Under the pieces are notes generated by a model. The model was not told the DNA's origin. It made no database searches and saw nothing but the letters and a program-made list of their open reading frames with translations. From Candidatus Babelota bacterium (lineage in GTDB: Bacteria > Babelota > Babeliae > Babelales > JAUPTZ01), in the NCBI GenBank assembly GCA_030917815.1, contig JAUPTZ010000001.1:93178-157177 (forward strand): a stretch of DNA of 64,000 bases. The letters are read 5' to 3'. Of the stretch, positions 19,603-29,353 are shown piece after piece. Made by a program: the position numbers and the translations under genes. Position 1 is the stretch's first letter, and every line of letters begins with the position of its first letter.

Positions 19603-19737
19603 TTATAAACCATTGTATTGACTTGCTCACACGCCACTTTTTAGAGTGTTTTTATAGGTTACGCAACAATGCTAAGGGTAATCTATACTTTTTAAAAATA
19701 GGTATTTACGCAAATAATAAGGGTTGGGAGTTCAACT

Positions 19738-21429
19738 ATGACTATATCGCTGGTTCTTTGGTTCTGCATTGGTATTTTACTAAGCCCTTTTTCTTGTAAG
19801 GCGATCAATGGCCCTGTTGATTATGCATTGGGCTCAATATTTGGTGCCGGCGCAGTAACATTAGCTCATTCCAACGCCGAGCTCCAAAAAATGTCACTCA
19901 GCGCCATAGCTAAACTTGATATGCGTACGGTTGTTCCCAGTCAGATGAATTTTATTAGTTGCACCAACACCGGGCTCGCTACAAATCAGGGGCAAAAGCA
20001 ACTGGCGTATCAACAACAAGCGCTTACTGCTTCGCAAATCGCAACACTGAGTCCCGCAATGGTTAAGGCGCTTGATATCACTCATCTTCGGGCCATAACA
20101 TGTGGCTCGGTGTTATCAGGACAAACGCCAAAGCAGATTCAATCACTTCTTATTAATGCACTCACTACCACCTCTGATTTCTCGACACCGTCAGCCGCGT
20201 CGCCAAAAACACCAATGATAACCGCCTATCAATTTCAATCACTAACCATTCCACAAATACAATTACTTACGCAGAGCCAGCTTACTACTCTTGATCAAGC
20301 ACACATGCAGGCGTTTACTGTTGATGTACTAAGTAACGGCACAACATCACTCCAACTACAAAGCCTCAGCACACAGCAAATTCAATGCTTCCTCCCGACG
20401 CAAATTGGGTATTTAACCAAAACCCAACTTGCAAATTTAACCGCAGCACAAGTAGGTGCGCTCTCTGCTGCCCAGCTCAAGGCAATTCCTGCCGCGAATT
20501 TTACCGATGCATTTTTTAATTATCTATCCTTAGGACAAATAATTGCACTTCCCTACAGTACCATTTCGCCCAGAAATATTTATATAACAAAAGCACAACT
20601 GGCTAGCCTAACCGCATCACAACTCGGCAACATAGATATCAATTTTCTTGTCTATATCATTAACCACATTAACGATACACAGCCAAATATTGCTGCAGCA
20701 TACCAACTCCTTGCCCCCCTTATTACCGATGCCGCACTGAATCAACTTACCCAATCGCTTATCTCAAGCATGTCGGCAGGTGCTATCCCCTATTTCAGTA
20801 ACGCACAACTTCAAATAATTCTTGGTAAAGGATCGCTCAGTGACAATCAGATATCGTTTCTGAGCGATTCCCAGGTTGGCTCACTAACCGGAGTACAACT
20901 TGGGACTATTATGCCAAAACTTAACACCACCCAACAAAAGTCGGTATCAAGAAGCGCATTGGTTAGCATCCTCACGAGCAATCCGCCAGTGGGCACCGCA
21001 ACATGGAAAACGTTCACCAACGTTCTCGCACTTCTTGGGTCTGACGGCCGAACCTTTTCGGACGGCACAACCATTGCCTCATTGATGCCAACCTTAAGCA
21101 ACTCGGTTATCCAAAGTATGCCGAAGTTCGGTAACAGCGACTACAACTTGATGGGTATCTTTCAAAATTACTTCATCCCAAATCTTACCGGTGCCCAATG
21201 GCAATCACTCAGTACCGATTTTCTTACTTCGCTGCCAGGCAATTGTTTTACCTATCTCACGGTTGCTAATTTAAAATCGATGACATCGGCACAAACAAAG
21301 GCGATAAGCCAAAGCAAATCTTTCTACAATAATTGCAGCAATCAAACGATGTCGTATATGTACAATGGCCCAGCATGGGCAGGAGCGCCATCGTATTATG
21401 TTCCTGGTCTAGGGTATCCAACGCCATAG
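19738..21429 (+). CDS. Secreted octapeptide-repeat protein (degenerate xxL[TS]xxQ[IL] units)
   Basis: N-terminal hydrophobic signal; e.g. IGYLTKTQLANLTAAQVGALSAAQLKAI. Confidence 0.8.
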   Translation: MTISLVLWFCIGILLSPFSCKAINGPVDYALGSIFGAGAVTLAHSNAELQKMSLSAIAKLDMRTVVPSQMNFISCTNTGLATNQGQKQLAYQQQALTASQIATLSPAMVKALDITHLRAITCGSVLSGQTPKQIQSLLINALTTTSDFSTPSAASPKTPMITAYQFQSLTIPQIQLLTQSQLTTLDQAHMQAFTVDVLSNGTTSLQLQSLSTQQIQCFLPTQIGYLTKTQLANLTAAQVGALSAAQLKAIPAANFTDAFFNYLSLGQIIALPYSTISPRNIYITKAQLASLTASQLGNIDINFLVYIINHINDTQPNIAAAYQLLAPLITDAALNQLTQSLISSMSAGAIPYFSNAQLQIILGKGSLSDNQISFLSDSQVGSLTGVQLGTIMPKLNTTQQKSVSRSALVSILTSNPPVGTATWKTFTNVLALLGSDGRTFSDGTTIASLMPTLSNSVIQSMPKFGNSDYNLMGIFQNYFIPNLTGAQWQSLSTDFLTSLPGNCFTYLTVANLKSMTSAQTKAISQSKSFYNNCSNQTMSYMYNGPAWAGAPSYYVPGLGYPTP

Positions 21430-21459
21430 CAAGTTGTTTTTCAATTTTGGGTCATCATT

Positions 21460-23967
21460 ATGAAAAAAAACCTTCTCATCGCAATTTTGTGCTTCCATGC
21501 CACTGGCTTATTTAGCTTTGATGGCTTCATGGGAGAGGATCCGTTTGCCGCATTTAGCGATGGTGGTATGGACGATTTTTTTAGCAAAAGTGGAAATGCC
21601 GATTTTGATTTTGGGAACATGGATTTTGGAAGCGAGAGTGATGACCCTTTCGCATCGCTCTTTGGTAGTGGCTATGGCGACGACAGTGAATCAAGCTCTG
21701 AACAAACCGGCGGGAAGAGCAAGAAGCCGGTAGAACCACCGGTCGCCGCATCGGCTGAAGAGGCTTTTAAGAATGGTGTTGCCGCCGAAATAAAGAAGCT
21801 TACGCCACAATACAAGGAAGCGATTGCTTTCTACTTAAATGAAATTTCTTCACAGCTGCATGCGCTCGTGACGCATTCTTCAAGTTTTGTTCTTGGCATC
21901 AAGCGTAAGCGAGAGCTCGCACCTTCAACCGCCATTGCAGAAGAGGCGGTACAAGCAATTGATGCCATTAAAACGAATTCTCTGTACCACATAGCGCTCC
22001 TGTCAAAGGAGTTTGAAGGTTTGCGCGTAAACATAATGGCAGCATCAAACACCATTGAAAACCTTAATGCCGAATTTTCGGCGCTTGCTGCAACCATGCC
22101 AGATTCACTCGATACGCCAAGCAGCAAAGAAATTACTCAGCAAAAAAAACTATTTAGAAAAGCGAAAAGCACCACAACTAAAATAATTAAACCGCTCATT
22201 GCCGATCTTAAAAAAGTTATCGCGCATAAAAGCATTAAGGATCGTCTTGCCGTAAAAAAGAAAAAATACGCCCCCAAGGTTGGTGGGTCGCGCGCAGGTG
22301 CTTCGGGTGGCTGGGGCAGCGGCGCCGGTCGTTATTTTAATGATGACTATGGCTACGGAGGCTCCGGTGGCGGCTGGGGAGACTGGGGAGGTGGTTCTGG
22401 TGGTGGCTATAGCTGGGACGATGGCTGGTCAGGCGGTGGCTATGGGGGAGGCTATGGCAATGATTATGATCAGAGTGATTATAGAAAAAGCAGCTCATCC
22501 CGATCAAGTTCGCCAAGTACATCAAACAGCAGTGCAGTACGGCAGCCATCGAGATCTTTCTATGGGTACGATGATGAGGATGATTATCAAGTAAGCGGTC
22601 GCCAAAATTACACCACGCGGCCGACTTCATTTATTCCAGTCTCAGAAAATTTTGCCGACCTAGAGCCGCGAGAGCAAATGCGTACTATTTTACGGTTGTT
22701 ACCAAAAAATCTTGAGCAGTGGCAACGGCGATACGAAGCGGCTACTACAAAGCCTCTTAAAAATGCGGCGGTTAAGACGATGCTGGAAGATGTTTCTTTT
22801 ACGGCCGACGCCGAGCGATTAGTAAAAGTCATCAAGTTGTATAAAGATTTGGAAGCAACACTTGATGAGCTACTCAAAGAAGAATACCAAAAACTCTATA
22901 CGGTACTCCCCTCCTATATCCCCTTACTCGTGCATGCGGTTGCGTATGCAAGTCCACCGCTGAGTGAATTATTTGAGGAAAAAGAAACACTGCGCATAAA
23001 AAAGCTTTCTCCTGAAAAGGCAAAAGAGGTTGCCGAGCGCAATCAGCGGCAGCGTCGATGGTCGTATAAGATGCTTATAGAGCTGCTTGGCTTTGTACGC
23101 AATAGCCGCAAGCAGCATGCCAAAATATTTTATCTTGTTGTTGATGAATTACTCAAACATGCACGGGTAATCCTCGGCAAATTAGAGTACTTTTCCAAAT
23201 CGCTAGAAACAGGTTCAGTATTTTCGCTAGAAACAACGATGAAACTTTCTGCACTATCGCGGCAGCTGTACCATGAACCGGTAGTAGTTGGGTATGCGGT
23301 TCTTGATGAAAAAAATAGCGACAAAGAAGGGCAACGCCAAGAGCGACTTGATATAGTGCGCGCAGAAAAAGAGCGCGTTACCGCTCTCGTTGCACCAATA
23401 GTTGAACAACAATACGAACTACTTCATGCCATCATCACCATAATGCAAGAGGCGGTAGAAAGTGTCCGTGTCGATTTAAATATTGAGGATGGCGCTCGCC
23501 TATCACTTGATGATAGTGATTGCACGCAGAAGCTCTCTGCCAAAATTAGCGACATCATTAACACTACTTACGGTGACCATCCACAAAGGAATGCGATTAA
23601 TGCGGTACTCATCCCGTACGATCAGCAGAAATATCAACATCTTGAAGTGCAGCATGGATTACTAGTAGAGCTGATGAAAATGTGGTCCCAAAAAGAATTG
23701 CCTACCGAAGTTGCTGCGGTTGATAAGGACTACTCTCTGAGCCAAAACTTTAGTGACGAAGATCTTCCTTTTACCACTACATCACTTGACGGCGACGACT
23801 CAGGTCCAGTCGAATCACTTCTTGAGGCTAAAAGGCCGGTCATTAGTGTGCAGCCAAGCATTGGAAAGCTTAGTGACGATGGGTTGGGTGACGCTGAGGA
23901 AGAATTTAATGAAGCTGCACTCATGCATGAATTTAAACAAATGACAGCGGCGCAAGGCACTGCATAA
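21460..23967 (+). CDS. Secreted protein with Gly/Tyr/Trp/Ser-rich low-complexity region and helical C-terminal domain
   Basis: Signal peptide MKKNLLIAILCFHATGLFS; GGWGSGAGRYFNDDYGYGGSGGGWGDWGGGSGGGYSWDDGWSGGGYGGGYG. Confidence 0.85.
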   Translation: MKKNLLIAILCFHATGLFSFDGFMGEDPFAAFSDGGMDDFFSKSGNADFDFGNMDFGSESDDPFASLFGSGYGDDSESSSEQTGGKSKKPVEPPVAASAEEAFKNGVAAEIKKLTPQYKEAIAFYLNEISSQLHALVTHSSSFVLGIKRKRELAPSTAIAEEAVQAIDAIKTNSLYHIALLSKEFEGLRVNIMAASNTIENLNAEFSALAATMPDSLDTPSSKEITQQKKLFRKAKSTTTKIIKPLIADLKKVIAHKSIKDRLAVKKKKYAPKVGGSRAGASGGWGSGAGRYFNDDYGYGGSGGGWGDWGGGSGGGYSWDDGWSGGGYGGGYGNDYDQSDYRKSSSSRSSSPSTSNSSAVRQPSRSFYGYDDEDDYQVSGRQNYTTRPTSFIPVSENFADLEPREQMRTILRLLPKNLEQWQRRYEAATTKPLKNAAVKTMLEDVSFTADAERLVKVIKLYKDLEATLDELLKEEYQKLYTVLPSYIPLLVHAVAYASPPLSELFEEKETLRIKKLSPEKAKEVAERNQRQRRWSYKMLIELLGFVRNSRKQHAKIFYLVVDELLKHARVILGKLEYFSKSLETGSVFSLETTMKLSALSRQLYHEPVVVGYAVLDEKNSDKEGQRQERLDIVRAEKERVTALVAPIVEQQYELLHAIITIMQEAVESVRVDLNIEDGARLSLDDSDCTQKLSAKISDIINTTYGDHPQRNAINAVLIPYDQQKYQHLEVQHGLLVELMKMWSQKELPTEVAAVDKDYSLSQNFSDEDLPFTTTSLDGDDSGPVESLLEAKRPVISVQPSIGKLSDDGLGDAEEEFNEAALMHEFKQMTAAQGTA

Positions 23968-23980
23968 ACCAAGAAAGATT

Positions 23981-26278
23981 TTGTTAATGAAGAGAACAAC
24001 TAATTCCATAGTAGCAATAAGCGTTAGTACAATTTTCATTAGTACGGCATTCATTGGTAATGTTTATTGCGGCTGGAGCAGTGCAATTACCGCAGCAATT
24101 AATAGGGCTAATGCAGTTGCAAGACAAGCAGCTACTGCCACAGCTACTGCCATTGCCTCGGGAGCCTTTACTCAGGCCCAAATTGCCAGCATGACAAGTC
24201 AGCAAATAACCGCGCTTACGTCTGCACAGATCGGTGCGTTAACTACTCAACAAATGGCATGGTTTTCATCGGCCCAAATTGCAGCCCTGAGTACAACGCA
24301 GATTCCCTTATTGTCACAAGCACAGATAGGGGCTCTTTCCGGTGCTCAAATAGCGGCACTTACCGCGGCACAATTAAATACGCTCACCACTAGTCAGATT
24401 GGTTGGCTGAGCACAACGCAGATAGCGGCACTCACCCCTCAGGTCCTTGCTGCCCTGAGCACATCGCAGATTACCCGATTGTCACAAGCACAGATAGGGG
24501 CTCTTTCCGGTGCTCAAATAGCGGCACTTACCGCGGCACAATTAAATACGCTCACCACCAGCCAGATTGGATGGCTCACCGTAACTCAGATAGCGGCGCT
24601 TACTCCTCAGGCTTTGGCCTCACTAACAGCAACCCAGCTAGGGTCACTCACACAAAATCAAATTAAAGCGCTGCTTCCGACCCAAGTGGCGGCCATTCCT
24701 GCGGCACAAATAAGCGCTCTTCCTGCTGGTACTCCTTCAATCCTCTCAAGCATACAATTAGGGGCCTTTACTGCGGCACAAATCGCAACCCTTACCGCAT
24801 CTCAGTTGCAAGTATTAACCGATGCTCAGATAGCAGGATTTGCCCCAGATCAAATTGCAAAATTGCCCAATGATTCTTTAAAAATTATTTTCTTGCGTCT
24901 TTCTTCCACGCAAGTCGCCGCCCTCACAAAAGCACAGGTGAGCGCCATACTTCAGGGACGTTCGAGTACCGATCTTGCAATGATTAGAGGGGGTATCCAA
25001 AAATTAACTACGACACAAATTCAACAGCTTTCACCCGATGAAGTATCACAGATAACTGGTCAGGCTCAGTCATTTAATTTTACGCCATCGCAAATTGCAG
25101 CCCTCACGCCCCCACAAACAGCAGGACTCAGCTCAGCGCAAATAGCTAGTCTCGTCTCTGGTGCTTATACCGGCCAAATTTTTGTAGGAATGGATACCTT
25201 TTTGCATGGCTTAACTGCGGCACAGCTACGAGGATTACCAAACTCGACCACACTCACTGGCGTTCCCGTCATAATTTTTCTTTTTCGGTATTTAACCAGA
25301 GAGCAAGTAGCTGCGCTTGCAGACGATCAAATCGGCCTCTTTACTCCGGCACAATTGATCAATACGCTCACCGCCGATCAGGTTGCGCTGTTTAGTGGAG
25401 CTCAAATAAGTATGCTCACCACAAAATATGCTTCATCACTATCACAAATGCAATGGTTCCTCCAAAGAATAACTGCTGCACAAATACAATCACTAACCAC
25501 AACACAATTTATGTCGCTGTTGCCATATTTAACGACTGCGCAGACTGCTTTCGTAACACTATCGCAGATTACCGCTATGACGCAGGGGCAGGTCCAAACA
25601 TTATCAACTTCTCAGGCAACTCAAATTTTGACCACCAATAACGCTTCGCTTTCACAGATGCCAACATTTATTCAAAACCTAAGTACAACACAGCTGTCAG
25701 ACCTTCAGTCAGCCCAAATTACCGCTCTCTTGCCGATGCTTTCGGCAACACAAAATGCGGCCATGCCGCTTTATAACATTTTACAGCTCTCTGCAGCGGC
25801 GATCCCCTCTAATACACAGCTAGCACAATTTATTACTACGCTGCAATCCCGTGGGACTGCAGTCGATTTTGGAAGAATAACCACTTTTATTCAGACAATG
25901 ACGGCACCACAAATACAAGCAATCTCTGACGAGCAGTTCATATTCATACGTGGTCGGTTATCTGGTGCACAACTTCAAATGCTTACCGCCAATCAAGTAA
26001 ATAACATTCTTTCCGCGGGCAGTCCTGCTAACTATATGGCCACCTCATTCAGCACCGCACAAATACAAGCACTAACACCGGCACAAATCGGCCAAATTTG
26101 GAGCCTACTTACCGTTGCGCAAATTCCAGCCCTAAGTGCGGCGCAGATAGCCGCTGCAACAGCTCTGCAATTTGTGCAAATGGATAAGGCTAGACTTCAA
26201 GCCTTTACCACGGCACAAGTGGCCTCGTTTAACGCCGACCAAAGAAGAACCTATAACCAAGGCATGGGCATTCATTAA
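23981..26278 (+). CDS. Secreted octapeptide-repeat protein
   Basis: Long arrays such as AALSTTQIPLLSQAQIGALSGAQIAALTAAQLNTLTTSQIGWL; period 8 aa (24 bp). Confidence 0.88.
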   Translation: MLMKRTTNSIVAISVSTIFISTAFIGNVYCGWSSAITAAINRANAVARQAATATATAIASGAFTQAQIASMTSQQITALTSAQIGALTTQQMAWFSSAQIAALSTTQIPLLSQAQIGALSGAQIAALTAAQLNTLTTSQIGWLSTTQIAALTPQVLAALSTSQITRLSQAQIGALSGAQIAALTAAQLNTLTTSQIGWLTVTQIAALTPQALASLTATQLGSLTQNQIKALLPTQVAAIPAAQISALPAGTPSILSSIQLGAFTAAQIATLTASQLQVLTDAQIAGFAPDQIAKLPNDSLKIIFLRLSSTQVAALTKAQVSAILQGRSSTDLAMIRGGIQKLTTTQIQQLSPDEVSQITGQAQSFNFTPSQIAALTPPQTAGLSSAQIASLVSGAYTGQIFVGMDTFLHGLTAAQLRGLPNSTTLTGVPVIIFLFRYLTREQVAALADDQIGLFTPAQLINTLTADQVALFSGAQISMLTTKYASSLSQMQWFLQRITAAQIQSLTTTQFMSLLPYLTTAQTAFVTLSQITAMTQGQVQTLSTSQATQILTTNNASLSQMPTFIQNLSTTQLSDLQSAQITALLPMLSATQNAAMPLYNILQLSAAAIPSNTQLAQFITTLQSRGTAVDFGRITTFIQTMTAPQIQAISDEQFIFIRGRLSGAQLQMLTANQVNNILSAGSPANYMATSFSTAQIQALTPAQIGQIWSLLTVAQIPALSAAQIAAATALQFVQMDKARLQAFTTAQVASFNADQRRTYNQGMGIH
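24311..24558. repeat. Two identical 80-bp copies at 168-bp spacing (7 octapeptide units)
   Basis: ttgtcacaagcacagataggggctctttccggtgctcaaatagcggcacttaccgcggcacaattaaatacgctcaccac at 24311 and 24479. Confidence 0.95.
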
Positions 26279-29067
26279 ACTGAACAAGCCAGTACTTGCG
26301 CGCATCGATCGCACACTTCACGCTCACTCACAAACCAATGCCAGCATCGAGGACATTTAACACCCTCGGCCGGCGTAACCGTTATAACAAGGAATTCACC
26401 ATTTCCGGCTGTCAGCGAACATTGTGAAACGATACACCATTCGTTAAAAAACGAGATAAGCGACTGAGTACCCAGAAGAGATTCCAGTTCTTTAATCACC
26501 GGCGCATAAACACTTTCTTCAAGTCCTTGAAGTTCGATCGCCGCTTCAAGTGAATGCTTAATGGTGCCGGCCGCTCGAAGTTTTTCGATTTCCTGTAAAA
26601 TCTTCGAGCGCACTTCGTGGAGTCCTTCCCACAATGCGTTACTGCCAACCGATGGCACCGACAATGAGAGGAATTGTGTCAGATGAATAGAGCTATTTTT
26701 ATCGGTATATGGTGCTGCCAAATAAATATCATCGGCGGTAAACGGTATCAGCGGCGCAATCATTTGGTTGAGTGCCGTTAGAATATAATACTGCGCTGTT
26801 TGTGCCGAACGACGTTCAAGGCTTGTGGCTCCCTCTACATACAGTCGGTCTTTTGACATATCAAGGTAATGCGCACTTAACTCAACACTGCAATATCGGG
26901 CAAGCAACTGTACAATACTTGCAAAGGAATACTCCATGTACCATTGCTTTACCGCTTTGAGTGTTGTTAAAGCCTGTTGCAAGGCATAGCGATCAAGCAG
27001 GTGCATTTTCTCAAATGGCACACAGTCGATAGCCGGATTAAAGTCGGATAAGTTAGCCAGTAAGAAACGACACGTATTGCGAATTTTACGGTAAGTTTCG
27101 GCAGTCTGTGTAAGCAATGCATCGGAAATAACCACATCGCGCTCATAATCAACGCTTGCCACCCACATGCGCAGCACGTCGGCCCCATACTTCTTCACTA
27201 CCTCTTTAGGGTCTACGACGTTGCCACGTGATTTTGACATTTTATGCCCTTGGGCATCCATCACAAAGCCGTGCGTCACAATAGTTTTCATAGGCGCTTT
27301 ATCATGAAGCACCATTGAGCTGAGCAAAGCACTTTGAAACCAGCCTCGGTGCTGATCCGATCCTTCGATATACAGATCAACCGGCAATGAGCCGCCACGC
27401 GCCGCAATTACCGCCGCATGACTAACACCAGAATCAAACCACACGTCGAGAATATCGGTTTCTTTGCGAATGTGTTCATCTGGAATTGTTGCAAGCTCAG
27501 ACGGTAACAAGCCATCGGCACGCAGTTGGGCAATAGTCACTTGATCCCAGTATTCGATCCCTTCCGTAGCGACTTTATCAGCAACGCCACGAATCAATGC
27601 AGGAGTTAAAAAATGCTGACCGGTTACCGTATTGAAAAGAGCGGTAATCGGTACACCCCAGCTCCGCTGGCGAGAAATACACCATTCGGTACGATGAGCA
27701 ATGAACGCCTCAAGGCGGGTCTTTCCCCAACTTGGTATGAAGGTTATCTCATGCAACGATTCTTGTGTACGACGCACTAAATCATGCTGATCGAGATTGC
27801 AGAACCATTGATCGGTTGCGCGAAACATAAGTCCATTGCGGCAGCGCCAGCAATGTGGATATGAGTGCTTAATTGATGTTTTATGAAGCAATGCACCACG
27901 CTCTTGTAACGTTTTTAGTACCCACCATTGGCCATCGGTGATTGGCATGCCAAGGAGCTCTTGGGGCTCAATAGCGCTGGTATAACGACCATCGGCCGAG
28001 AGCGGCGAATAAATTTCTAAATTGTTTTTGATCCCCATGACATAATCGTCTGGACCACAGCCAGGTGCCGAATGTAGGCAGGCGGTACCATCGGTAACAC
28101 TTACACCATCATCGCCGATCACCGGCACGGTCAAGCCATCAACAATAGGATGGTGCGCTCGTAGCCCAATGAGTTGACTACTTGGTACGGTGGCCAGCAC
28201 GAGCGCGCCCTCTCCCAAGATCGGCCTAAGCGATTCAACAAGACCTGCGCCCACAATCACCGCACGCTCATCGTCAAGCGCAACAATGGCATAGGAAGCA
28301 TTCGGATGTAACACCACCGCCCTGTTTAAGGGTATCGTCCACGGTGTTGTTGTCCATATTAATAACGAAACCTGGCGATTATCGGCCAATTTCAAGTTGT
28401 TTTGCGTTAAAGGAAACATGATGTAACAGGAAGGATCTTTCCGCTCGGCATACTCTATTTCGGCCGTTGCCAGCACCGTTTGACAGGAAAAACACCATGG
28501 CACCGTTTTGCCCTTGCGTTCGATATATCCCTTTTCGGTAAAGATGGCCAAACTGCGCATGATGTCAGCTTCGTATGATGGGTCCATGGTCATATACCGC
28601 TTATCCCATTCGGCACACACCCCAAGCTCTTTGAACTCTTCTTCTTGAACGGTCTTCCAGCGCAACGCATAGGCACGGCATGCTTTCTTAAAAGCGGCCG
28701 GGTCGGTCATACGAAGATCTCCGGTTTCACCTGAAACTTTAAGCTCGATCGGCAGCCCGTGACAGTCCCAGCCCGGGGCAAACGATACTGCATTACCAGC
28801 CATACGGTGGGCGCGCACTACGCTATCTTTAAGTACTTTATTAAGTGCATGACCTACGTGAAGATGACCGTTAGCATACGGTGGTCCATCATGGAGAACA
28901 AATGGGGTGCCGGTCCCGGAAAAATAATGCTCTTGAAGCGCAATGGCCTCCCAATAGCTGCGAAGTGCCGGCTCTCGCTCGGCCGCATTGGCCCGAATAT
29001 TAAGCGTAGTTGTCGGAAGATTGAGGGTATCTTTATATGATTTTTGTTCTTTTTCTGGGGAACTCAT
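26275..29067 (-). CDS. ileS: Isoleucyl-tRNA synthetase
   Basis: PPYANGHLHVGHALNKVLKD, GWDCHGLPIE, KMSKSRGNVVDP, C-terminal CPRCWHWFVSEREVCDRC zinc motif. Confidence 0.96.
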   Translation of the reverse strand: MSSPEKEQKSYKDTLNLPTTTLNIRANAAEREPALRSYWEAIALQEHYFSGTGTPFVLHDGPPYANGHLHVGHALNKVLKDSVVRAHRMAGNAVSFAPGWDCHGLPIELKVSGETGDLRMTDPAAFKKACRAYALRWKTVQEEEFKELGVCAEWDKRYMTMDPSYEADIMRSLAIFTEKGYIERKGKTVPWCFSCQTVLATAEIEYAERKDPSCYIMFPLTQNNLKLADNRQVSLLIWTTTPWTIPLNRAVVLHPNASYAIVALDDERAVIVGAGLVESLRPILGEGALVLATVPSSQLIGLRAHHPIVDGLTVPVIGDDGVSVTDGTACLHSAPGCGPDDYVMGIKNNLEIYSPLSADGRYTSAIEPQELLGMPITDGQWWVLKTLQERGALLHKTSIKHSYPHCWRCRNGLMFRATDQWFCNLDQHDLVRRTQESLHEITFIPSWGKTRLEAFIAHRTEWCISRQRSWGVPITALFNTVTGQHFLTPALIRGVADKVATEGIEYWDQVTIAQLRADGLLPSELATIPDEHIRKETDILDVWFDSGVSHAAVIAARGGSLPVDLYIEGSDQHRGWFQSALLSSMVLHDKAPMKTIVTHGFVMDAQGHKMSKSRGNVVDPKEVVKKYGADVLRMWVASVDYERDVVISDALLTQTAETYRKIRNTCRFLLANLSDFNPAIDCVPFEKMHLLDRYALQQALTTLKAVKQWYMEYSFASIVQLLARYCSVELSAHYLDMSKDRLYVEGATSLERRSAQTAQYYILTALNQMIAPLIPFTADDIYLAAPYTDKNSSIHLTQFLSLSVPSVGSNALWEGLHEVRSKILQEIEKLRAAGTIKHSLEAAIELQGLEESVYAPVIKELESLLGTQSLISFFNEWCIVSQCSLTAGNGEFLVITVTPAEGVKCPRCWHWFVSEREVCDRCAQVLACSV

Positions 29068-29123
29068 GATTGTTCGCCTTATATATTATGAGGTTTTTTC
29101 TGTGCTTACTATTTGATTTCTTT

Positions 29124-29325
29124 GACGTGCTCTGCACGTCATCACGCCGCCGCCGCCCTTGCGGACTAAGGCGAGCCTCGCTGTAGCTCGTGAGAGCGTA
29201 AGCGGGAGGGCTGCATTGTCGGCCCGTGGTGATCCAGTGTAATAAAGCGTTTAATACCGATTTAACCTGGATTGCCACGTCGCTTCGCTTCTCGCAAAGA
29301 CGGCCCTTGCCGTCTGTAAAAGCAT
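29124..29325. repeat. Palindromic intergenic repeat, copy D (with internal insertion)
   Basis: gacgtgctctgcacgtcatcacg...gtgatccagtg...cctggattgccacgtcgcttcgcttctcgcaaagacgg. Confidence 0.7.
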
Positions 29326-29353
29326 ACATACCAATATAGCTGCATATGTTTTC

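Noticed and set aside
22280-22630. ORFs in alternate frames/antisense over the Gly-rich region
   Set aside because: Low-complexity shadow of the 21460-23967 gene.
24180-24700. CRISPR-like periodic repeats
   Set aside because: Repeats are coding, 24-bp period in frame, degenerate and without unique spacers.
29033-29329. ORF 29033-29329 (-)
   Set aside because: Lies over the palindromic repeat and start of ileS; low-plausibility translation.
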